Shown here: in pieces, positions 1-6,887 of the stretch
Layout: each line of letters opens with the position of its first letter
Numbering within the stretch: the stretch's first letter is position 1
Source: Gallaecimonas pentaromativorans
Lineage (GTDB): Bacteria; Pseudomonadota; Gammaproteobacteria; Enterobacterales; Gallaecimonadaceae
DNA length: 64,000 bases
Reading direction: 5' to 3'
Assembly: GCF_003751625.1 (NCBI RefSeq)
Contig: NZ_RJUL01000001.1
Location: 112,253-176,252, forward strand
Program-made: the position numbers and the translations under genes
The notes under the pieces: generated by a model
What the model was told of the DNA's origin: nothing
What the model saw: only the letters and a program-made list of their open reading frames with translations
Databases searched by the model: none

Positions 1-7
1 TCCTTTT

Positions 8-2533
8 TTATTGGTTGGGTGCATTGATTTCAAGCCAGCGCGGCACCGCATCGGCCGGCAGCGGCCTTGAAAAATAAAAGCCCTGGGCCTGCTGGCAGTG
101 ATGTTTGGCTAAAAACTCAGCCTGGGCCGCCGTTTCCACCCCTTCGGCTATCACCTCCAGCCCAAGGCCTCTGGCCATCCCCAGCACCGCCAGGCTTATC
201 TCCACCTCCCCTTGGCTGCCCGGCAGGTTCTGTACAAAGCTGCGGTCCAGTTTCAAGGCATTGATGGGCAGTTTGCGAAGGTACGCCAGGGACGAATAAC
301 CGGTGCCGAAATCGTCGATGGAAAGGCGAATACCACGGCTGCGAATGGCCTCGAGCATGGCCAGCATCGCCTCGGCCCGTTCGGGAATAAAAAAGCTCTC
401 GGTGATCTCCAGCTCAATCAGCTCCGGGGCTATCTGATAGCGGCTCAGGCAGTGGTCCAATACCCGCAGGAAGTGCTCAGACTGCAATTGCAGCACCGAG
501 AGGTTTACCGCCACCGGCACCCGGGCCAGGTGCTGCCACTTTTGAAGCTGCGCGCACACCATCTCCAGCACCTGGGTGCCCAAGGTTTCAATCAGCCCCA
601 GCCGCTCGGCCAGGGGAATAACCTCAGCCGGTGACACTTGGCCCAGCTCGTCGTCATGCCAGCGCAGCAGGGCCTCCAGCCCTTCAAGGCAGCCGCTGGC
701 CAGGTTGATTTTCGGCTGGTAATGAAGGTTGAGCGCCCCTTTGGCAAGGGCATGGTGCAGCCGTTCTTCCAGGCGCATTTCCTGGCGGGTACGCTCGCTC
801 ATCTCGCTGTTATAAAAGCGAAACTTGTTACGCCCCAGCTCCTTGGAGCGGTACATGGCGGTATCGGCAAAGCGCAGCAGCTGTTCTTCATTGCTGCCGT
901 CACCGGGAAAAAGGCTGATGCCGATACTGGCTGACACAAAAAGTGCCCGGCCATTGATGTGCATCGGCTCGTAGATGGCGTCAATCAGGCGCTGGGCCAG
1001 GCATTCCAGGCCGCCCAGGCTATCGATTTCCGGCACCAGCACCGTGAACTCATCGCCCCCCAGCCGCGCCACCGAATCTCCTTCACGCACGGTTTTCTCA
1101 AGGCGACGGGCCACCTCGATAAGCACCCGGTCGCCGGCCAGGTGGCCGAGGGAATCGTTGATGCGTTTGAACAGGTCCAAATCCACAAACAGCAATGCCA
1201 CCTGATGGCGATGGCGGCGGGCGTTGGCAATGGCCAGGCGCAGCCGGTCGGTAAAAAGGCGCCGGTTGGGGAGCCCGGTCAGCTCATCAAAATAAGCCAG
1301 AGACTGGATGCGGGCCTCTTTTTGCTTGCGGTCGGTAATGTCGGTAAAGATGCCGGCGTATTTGCAGATGGCGCCGCTGTCGTCATGAATGGCGGTGATG
1401 GTCAGCCACTCGGGATAGACCTCGCCATTTTTGCGCTTGTTCCAGATCTCCCCTTGCCAAAAGCCCTGCTCTTGGAGCTGGCGCCACATCAGTTGGTAAA
1501 AATCGTCGCCGTGGCGGCCCGAGCTCAGCAGCGCCGGGGTCTTACCCACCACTTCATCCTGCTGGTAGCCGGTCATCTCTGAAAAACTGGGGTTAACCGA
1601 CTCTATGGTGCCGTCGGGGGCGGTGATCATGATGCCGTCCAATGAGGCATTGATCACCTGGGTGGCCAGGCGCAGGTGCTCTACCGAGAGCCGAAGAGCG
1701 GTGTCTCGCTCGTCCAGCAAGCGGCGCAGCTGGTTGACATATTCGTACTCGATATTGGCCAGCACGTCGCTGTAGGACAGCAGCCCTAAAAGGTCGCCGC
1801 TGGTGTCCAGCACCCCTAAGTGCCGGTAGTGCTGCTGCTGAAGGGTTTGCACCGCCAGCATCAGGCTGGCGCCGCTTGGCATGGAAAAAAGCGGATAGGT
1901 GGCAATGTCATCCAGGCAATGGCCGGACGGCTCGGCCACCCAGGCCACCAAGTCGCGCTCGGTGACAATGCCTTGGGCGCCATCGGAGCGCTCCACCACC
2001 AGCGCATCGACGCACTTTTCGGCCATCAAGGCCTGGGCGGTAGCAACGCTCTCCCCTGCCGGCACCTTGACCGCCGGGCGGCGCAGGGTGCTGGCCAAGT
2101 CGCGCATCAACAGGTAATGCTCAACGCCTTGAAAACGGATGATGTCAGATTGGGTCAACATGCCCACCGGTTGCTCGGCCTCGTTCAGTACCAACAGCCG
2201 CCGCACCTGATGGCGCTTGAGCAGGTTGGCGGCCTGCCCCAAAGGCAGCGCGGCCGGCACGCTTTTTACCGGGGCGTGCATCAAGGTGGAGATGGGCGCG
2301 GTAAGGCTGGCAGGGGAGGCTAAATCCAGGCGGCGCACGTCGCCTTCGGTCCAAATGCCCAGCACCTTATCGCCTTGTTGTACCAAGATGCAGCTGACCC
2401 TGGCCTGTTGCATCAGGCGGCAGGCGTCGCGCACCGTGGTGGCGGGCGGGCAGCTTAGCAAGCCGCCACTGATGATGCTGCCAACAGTGGGTTCAGCGCT
2501 TAACGAAAAAGGAGCAACGGCAGACATAGGCAT
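8..2533 (-). CDS. CBS-CBS-CBS-CBS-PAS-GGDEF-EAL cyclic-di-GMP signalling protein
   Basis: An 841-residue cytoplasmic protein with no signal peptide or membrane segment. Four CBS motifs (about residues 18-70, 80-135, 147-202 and 205-262) form two Bateman modules that usually bind adenine nucleotides or SAM. A PAS domain (about 288-400) follows, then a GGDEF domain with intact GGDEF (492-496) and an RxxD inhibitory site (Arg483-Asp486) exactly five residues upstream. The EAL domain has EAL at 620-622, the ELEITES and DDFGTGYSSL motifs and a late IAEGVET. Both halves keep catalytic residues, so it could make and hydrolyse c-di-GMP; which activity dominates cannot be read from sequence. It lies 78 bases downstream of the HD-GYP gene on the same strand, probably in one transcript. 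A second ATG six bases in (2527) is an equally plausible start. Confidence 0.93.
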   Translation of the reverse strand: MPMSAVAPFSLSAEPTVGSIISGGLLSCPPATTVRDACRLMQQARVSCILVQQGDKVLGIWTEGDVRRLDLASPASLTAPISTLMHAPVKSVPAALPLGQAANLLKRHQVRRLLVLNEAEQPVGMLTQSDIIRFQGVEHYLLMRDLASTLRRPAVKVPAGESVATAQALMAEKCVDALVVERSDGAQGIVTERDLVAWVAEPSGHCLDDIATYPLFSMPSGASLMLAVQTLQQQHYRHLGVLDTSGDLLGLLSYSDVLANIEYEYVNQLRRLLDERDTALRLSVEHLRLATQVINASLDGIMITAPDGTIESVNPSFSEMTGYQQDEVVGKTPALLSSGRHGDDFYQLMWRQLQEQGFWQGEIWNKRKNGEVYPEWLTITAIHDDSGAICKYAGIFTDITDRKQKEARIQSLAYFDELTGLPNRRLFTDRLRLAIANARRHRHQVALLFVDLDLFKRINDSLGHLAGDRVLIEVARRLEKTVREGDSVARLGGDEFTVLVPEIDSLGGLECLAQRLIDAIYEPMHINGRALFVSASIGISLFPGDGSNEEQLLRFADTAMYRSKELGRNKFRFYNSEMSERTRQEMRLEERLHHALAKGALNLHYQPKINLASGCLEGLEALLRWHDDELGQVSPAEVIPLAERLGLIETLGTQVLEMVCAQLQKWQHLARVPVAVNLSVLQLQSEHFLRVLDHCLSRYQIAPELIELEITESFFIPERAEAMLAMLEAIRSRGIRLSIDDFGTGYSSLAYLRKLPINALKLDRSFVQNLPGSQGEVEISLAVLGMARGLGLEVIAEGVETAAQAEFLAKHHCQQAQGFYFSRPLPADAVPRWLEINAPNQ

Positions 2534-2611
2534 TCCATGCAGAAATTCGCATGGAAAGCCTAATCAGAAAGCAAGGGCGAGATATTACGCTGGATCAAGT
2601 TCCCTATCGGC

Positions 2612-3763
2612 TCAGAGCAGATAACGGGCCACGTCGATGCTCCATTCGCTGGGGTCTTCGGCCTTTTCGATGGAATCGCTGGAAAACAGCAGGTTGAGAT
2701 TCTGTACCGGCAGGTGGGAATGGCTGGCAATGGAATACACCACCTTGAGCTTGGGCCTAAGCGCCGACTCGGGGTTAAGCTCCACCACCACCGCCAGGCG
2801 GCCAGATTTAAGCCTAACCAGGCTGCCCACCGGGTACACCCCCATGCAGCGCACAAACTGGCGCACCAGGTTGTCGTCAAAATGGCTGCCGGCCAGCTCC
2901 ATCAGCAGCCGCATGGCTTTGGTCGGGGCCATGGCTTCCTTGTAGCAGCGCTCGGCGGTAAGGGCGTCGTAGACATCGACAATGCTCACCATCCGCGCAT
3001 ACATGGACACCTCTTTACCCGACTTGCCTTTGGGGTAACCGTTACCGTCGATGCGCTCATGGTGGTTGGCCACCACGTCCATCACCTCCGGCGGCAGATC
3101 TTTTTCTTCGGCGAGGATAGCGGCCGAGTGCACCACATGGCTTTTCATCACCTCGAATTCGGCGTCGGTGAGTTTGCCGGGTTTCATCAAGATGGTTTCC
3201 GGCACCATCACCTTGCCAAGGTCATGCAGCAAGGCGCCGAGGGCCAACTTGTCGATAGTCTCCCGGGCAATACCCAGGTGGTTGGCAAAAATCGCCATCA
3301 GGATGCACACATTCAAAGAATGCTCCATCAGGTAGGCGTCTTTTTCGCGGATGCGGGTCAAACAGGACAAAGTCGTGGGGTGCTTGAGGGCGCCGTCAAC
3401 AAAGGTGGAGGCGTATTGCTGGGCCACTTCCACATCCGGGATGCCGCCATCCGACACCAGAGAGTAGAAGTCGGCCATCTGGTCGCGGGCCTTGGCGTAA
3501 AAGGTGCGGCTTTTGGCCACGCTGCCAGACACCGCCGGCGCCTCTTCACTGGCAGCAGATGTATCAGGGGCAGGTGCTTCTTCTTTTTGCTCGGTGCGCG
3601 GCTCTATCCAGACACTGCTGACCCCGGCGCTACGCAGCGCCAGGATGTCCTGGGGTGATTGGATACGGCCGGATTTTTTCAGTCGATAGCCTGTGCTTTC
3701 TTCTATTCGGATGACCAAGTCACCCACTTTTAACGCTTCTATGGAGACGCAAATCTCAGGCAT
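2612..3763 (-). CDS. HD-GYP domain c-di-GMP phosphodiesterase with N-terminal DUF3391
   Basis: A 383-residue soluble protein. The N-terminal 60 residues resemble the DUF3391 module often found before HD-GYP domains. An acidic, Ala/Pro-rich linker (about 56-85) leads into the HD-GYP domain. Metal-binding and signature residues are present: His148, the His180-Asp181 pair in LLHDLGK, His234-His235 and NGYPKG at 241-246. This matches active HD-GYP enzymes, which hydrolyse c-di-GMP to pGpG or GMP. The start has a strong GGGGGAAAG ribosome-binding site. The gene sits just upstream of the CBS-PAS-GGDEF-EAL gene, so one transcript may carry two c-di-GMP enzymes. Confidence 0.93.
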   Translation of the reverse strand: MPEICVSIEALKVGDLVIRIEESTGYRLKKSGRIQSPQDILALRSAGVSSVWIEPRTEQKEEAPAPDTSAASEEAPAVSGSVAKSRTFYAKARDQMADFYSLVSDGGIPDVEVAQQYASTFVDGALKHPTTLSCLTRIREKDAYLMEHSLNVCILMAIFANHLGIARETIDKLALGALLHDLGKVMVPETILMKPGKLTDAEFEVMKSHVVHSAAILAEEKDLPPEVMDVVANHHERIDGNGYPKGKSGKEVSMYARMVSIVDVYDALTAERCYKEAMAPTKAMRLLMELAGSHFDDNLVRQFVRCMGVYPVGSLVRLKSGRLAVVVELNPESALRPKLKVVYSIASHSHLPVQNLNLLFSSDSIEKAEDPSEWSIDVARYLL

Positions 3764-3876
3764 CTTTCCCCCTCACTGCCTGCCGATAAGCCAAAGGTGC
3801 CAGCCATGCACCTTGTCGGTTTTGCCCATCTGCAGGTAACGATACAACACGATTTCACCGCCGGGTAAGCCGCAGC

Positions 3877-5313
3877 CTACCTCAGCATCCATGTTAAAAA
3901 GGCTTTCAGGGCGCCCTTGGTGTAGGGCGGGTAAATCATTGCATTCAGGGTCCAGCGCCCGCGCTTGAGCACCGGTTTGGCCTTGGACAGGCTAAGCACC
4001 CCTTCCTTGCCATGGTAGTGGCCCATGCCAGACGGCCCTATGCCGCCAAAGGGCAGGTCCGGTGCCGCCACCTGCAACAGGGTGTCGTTGATACAAACCC
4101 CACCGGCATGTATCTCATCCAAGAGGCGCCGCTGCACTTTCTTTTTAAATGAAAAAGGATAAAAAGCCAGTGGTTTGGGGCGCGCTCGGATAAAAGCCAC
4201 GGCCTGGGCCAGGTTGTCGTACTCGATAATGGGCAAAATCGGCCCGAAGATCTCTTCTTGCATCACCGCCAACCCAAGAGGCGGGTTGATAATAAGGTGC
4301 AGCCCCAGGCGCCGGCGGCTGTCGATTCTATCGGGTCCGCTGTGCAGCATCTGGCACCCGGCGCCTCTGGCCTCATCCAGGTAGCCACAGAGCCGCTGGT
4401 ATTGGGCGCCGTTGATGACTGACGAGTAATCGCTGTTATCCTGCCAGTCCGGGTAGCGGCGGTTAAAGCCCGCCAGCATGGCCTCGGCCAGAGCTTGACC
4501 CTTGCCTTTGGGCACCAACACGTAATCGGGGGCTACGCAGGTTTGGCCGGCGTTGAAGCATTTACCGAATAACAGCCGCTCGGCCGCCAGCGCCAAAGGC
4601 ACATCATCATGAATCAGGGCCGGCGACTTGCCACCCAGCTCCAAGGTCACCGGCGTGAGGTTCTCGGAAGCGGCATGCATCACCATGCGGCCCACCGCGG
4701 TTGAGCCAGTGAACACCAGGTGATCAAAGGGCAACCGCGAAAACGCCGCCGCCACTTTGGCATCCCCCTGAACCACCTGCACCACCGCCGGTGAAAAATA
4801 CTGGCCAATCAGCCGGGCAAAGAGCGCCGAGGTAACCGGGGTGTGCTCGGACATTTTCACCAGCACCCTGTTACCGGCAGCCAACGCCGCCGTCAGCGGG
4901 CCTATGGCGAGATACAAGGGGTAGTTCCAGGGCACCATCACCCCCACCACCCCCAGCGGGTGATACTCCACCCAGGCTTTGGAGGGCCACAGGCTAAAGC
5001 CGGGGCTGCGGTTGTCTCGTTGCAGCCAAAAACGCAGGTATTTGAGGTGATGGTCGATGCCTTCGATAGCGGGCAATAGCTCGCCAAGGCTGGTCTCCAT
5101 GGGGCTTCGGCCACCAAAATCGCTGTCGATGGCTTCTCTTAACTGCTGCTGGTTCTCTACCAGCAACAGGCGCAGGGTCTCGAGCCATTGGCGCCGGGTT
5201 TTAATTGTCGGGAATGGCTCGCTTTCAAAAGCACCCCTGGCCTGGTCCAGCAAATTGGACAGACTGCTTGGCATGCTTTGCACGCGGGGGAAGGTGGCCA
5301 CTTTTCCTGACAT
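3877..5313 (-). CDS. NAD(P)-dependent aldehyde dehydrogenase, coniferyl aldehyde dehydrogenase type
   Basis: A 478-residue ALDH-superfamily enzyme that oxidises aldehydes to acids with NAD(P)+. The general base lies in LELGGKSP (Glu225) and the nucleophile in FNAGQTCVAPD (Cys259). The PWNYPLYL segment (about 128-135) and the short C-terminus resemble the coniferyl aldehyde dehydrogenase branch (CalB-like) rather than betaine or succinate-semialdehyde enzymes. Real substrates of this branch are often medium- or long-chain aldehydes, so lignin catabolism should not be assumed; no other aromatic-degradation gene is adjacent. The start is supported by GAGGAAAT just upstream. The DUF3293 gene lies 67 bases upstream on the same strand. 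Confidence 0.9.
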   Translation of the reverse strand: MSGKVATFPRVQSMPSSLSNLLDQARGAFESEPFPTIKTRRQWLETLRLLLVENQQQLREAIDSDFGGRSPMETSLGELLPAIEGIDHHLKYLRFWLQRDNRSPGFSLWPSKAWVEYHPLGVVGVMVPWNYPLYLAIGPLTAALAAGNRVLVKMSEHTPVTSALFARLIGQYFSPAVVQVVQGDAKVAAAFSRLPFDHLVFTGSTAVGRMVMHAASENLTPVTLELGGKSPALIHDDVPLALAAERLLFGKCFNAGQTCVAPDYVLVPKGKGQALAEAMLAGFNRRYPDWQDNSDYSSVINGAQYQRLCGYLDEARGAGCQMLHSGPDRIDSRRRLGLHLIINPPLGLAVMQEEIFGPILPIIEYDNLAQAVAFIRARPKPLAFYPFSFKKKVQRRLLDEIHAGGVCINDTLLQVAAPDLPFGGIGPSGMGHYHGKEGVLSLSKAKPVLKRGRWTLNAMIYPPYTKGALKAFLTWMLR

Positions 5314-5380
5314 GATTTCCTCTTACCGCCTTTCTGGCGTTTTTGTTCACGCTACGCCAAAGCCCGGCGTAAAAAAAGCC

Positions 5381-5785
5381 TCAGCCCTGCGTGGGGCATT
5401 CCACAATACGCTCGGAAAAGAGCCCCAGGAAGCAAGGCGGCTGTTCAAGCAGGCAAGGCAGCAGGTATAACTCGTCGTTTTGCACCCAGAAGATGGCGTT
5501 CTGCTCCAGCTTCTGGCCAAGAGCCAGGGCCGGGGTTTTCGCCATCACCAGCGCCCAGGATTTCTCGCGATGTTTAAGGTCTGGCGAGCAGCCCCAAAGG
5601 CTTTGCGCCTTGACGCCGGCGGCGGTGAGTTCAGCGGCCAATTGCAGGTCCCGATGGTGATTGGCCTGCTCGCTGAGCAGCTTTCCCCTGGGGTTGTGAG
5701 CAGTGACGATGGCAAAGTCCAAACGCTTCGATAGGGGCTTTGGCATCAGAAACACTGTGTTTTGATACAACAGCCATTGATCCAT
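5381..5785 (-). CDS. DUF3293 domain-containing protein
   Basis: A 134-residue cytoplasmic protein of the DUF3293 family, recognised from the pattern AIVTAHNPRG, an internal GCSPDLKHREKSW segment and a C-terminal QNAIFWVQNDELYLLPC. The function is unknown. I chose the ATG at 5785, which has GGAAAG just upstream, over a TTG five codons earlier. The aldehyde dehydrogenase gene follows on the same strand with no clear terminator between them, so the two may be co-transcribed. It is divergent from arcA. Confidence 0.8.
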   Translation of the reverse strand: MDQWLLYQNTVFLMPKPLSKRLDFAIVTAHNPRGKLLSEQANHHRDLQLAAELTAAGVKAQSLWGCSPDLKHREKSWALVMAKTPALALGQKLEQNAIFWVQNDELYLLPCLLEQPPCFLGLFSERIVECPTQG

Positions 5786-5800
5786 CGTGCTTTCCAGCAA

Positions 5801-6105
5801 AGAACTTTATGATTATTTTAGGCTTTGTAACAGTCTTTAGCCTAGTGCGTCAGCTTGTTAGGCCGCTGTTACATCGCTTATACTGCTCGCCCCACAGCAA
5901 GGACAAAAATTGAGCATCGAAGGGGTTTTACTGGAGTTCGGCAGTGCCGGCTGAACTTTATTGAATAGGTAGAACCCAAGTTAGCAGTTGTCGGTGTGGA
6001 TTTAAGGGATTGTCAGCGCTTCGTTGCTAAAATCTCAGAACGTACATTAGTTAGTCCTTGCCCATTGTTGATGCAAAATTTTGAGTCCTAAAATTAGGTA
6101 AGCCC
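5801..6105 (+). promoter_or_regulatory. arcA upstream region with sigma70 promoter and candidate ArcA box
   Basis: This gene-free stretch holds a good sigma70-like promoter: TTGTTA at 5855-5860, an 18-base spacer and TATACT at 5879-5884. Transcription would start near 5891, giving a leader of about 215 nt before arcA. Two direct TGTTA elements (5856-5860 and 5867-5871) are exactly 11 bases apart, the repeat spacing known for E. coli ArcA boxes, and they overlap the -35 and spacer. An inverted copy, TGTAACAG at 5826-5833, matches CTGTTACA at 5866-5873. Autoregulation by ArcA is inferred. I see no small gene in the leader. Confidence 0.55.
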
Positions 6106-6834
6106 ATGCAAACCCCTCATATTCTCATTGTTGAAGACGAAACGGTAACTCGCACCACCCTTAAAAGCCTGTTCGAAGCAGAAGGTTACGCGGTGGTGGA
6201 AGCCAGTGACGGCGCCGAGATGCATGATGTATTGGCCAACCATCCTATCGATCTGGTGATCATGGACATCAACCTGCCGGGTAAAAACGGCCTGTTGCTG
6301 GCTCGCGAAATTCGCGAGAAAAAAGATATGGGTCTGATTTTTCTGACCGGTCGCGACAATGAAGTCGACAAGATCCTGGGCCTGGAAATTGGTGCCGATG
6401 ATTACATCACCAAGCCCTTCAACCCCCGTGAGCTGACCATCCGTGCCCGCAACCTGCTGGGCCGTACCCTGGCCAGCGGTAAGCCGGAAGAACACTCGGA
6501 AATCGAGCGTTACAAATTCAACAACTGGTCTTTGGAAGTGAACAGCCGCTCTCTGGTCAGCCCCAAAGGCGAGAGCTTCAAGCTGCCTCGCAGCGAGTTC
6601 CGCGCCCTGCAGTTCTTTATCGAAAACCCCGGTAAAATTCTGACCCGCGCCGAGCTTTTAAAGCAAATGACCGGCCGCGAGCTCAAGCCTCATGACCGTA
6701 CCGTAGACGTGACCATCCGCCGTATCCGTAAGCACTTTGAATCCGTGCCGGAAACCCCGGAGATCATCGCCACCATCCACGGTGAAGGCTACCGTTTCTG
6801 TGGCGAAATCGAAGCCACTGAGACCGCTATCTGA
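6106..6834 (+). CDS. arcA: Two-component response regulator ArcA
   Basis: A 242-residue OmpR/PhoB-type regulator, close to the family length. The receiver domain (about 1-120) has the acidic pair in VEDE, phosphoacceptor Asp54 in VIMDINLPG, and Lys in YITKPF. A winged-helix DNA-binding domain (about 135-235) ends with the [11 protein letters not shown] and [11 protein letters not shown] pattern typical of ArcA. When phosphorylated by ArcB under low oxygen it represses aerobic respiration and TCA-cycle genes. It is convergent with arcB, sharing one terminator; in E. coli the two genes are far apart. AGGTAAGCCC before the ATG serves as ribosome-binding site. Confidence 0.96.
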   Translation: MQTPHILIVEDETVTRTTLKSLFEAEGYAVVEASDGAEMHDVLANHPIDLVIMDINLPGKNGLLLAREIREKKDMGLIFLTGRDNEVDKILGLEIGADDYITKPFNPRELTIRARNLLGRTLASGKPEEHSEIERYKFNNWSLEVNSRSLVSPKGESFKLPRSEFRALQFFIENPGKILTRAELLKQMTGRELKPHDRTVDVTIRRIRKHFESVPETPEIIATIHGEGYRFCGEIEATETAI

Positions 6835-6848
6835 GACTGACCGCGAAC

Positions 6849-6879
6849 AAAAAAGCCGCCCCCTAGGGGCGGCTTTTTT
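6849..6879. terminator. Bidirectional rho-independent terminator between arcA and arcB
   Basis: A nine-pair stem, AGCCGCCCC (6854-6862) with GGGGCGGCT (666-74 of the 6.8-kb block, i.e. 6866-6874), has a three-base loop. It is flanked by an A-run on the left and a T-run on the right, so it can stop transcripts from both directions. It lies directly between the two convergent stops. Confidence 0.9.
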
Positions 6880-6887
6880 ATGGCCGG

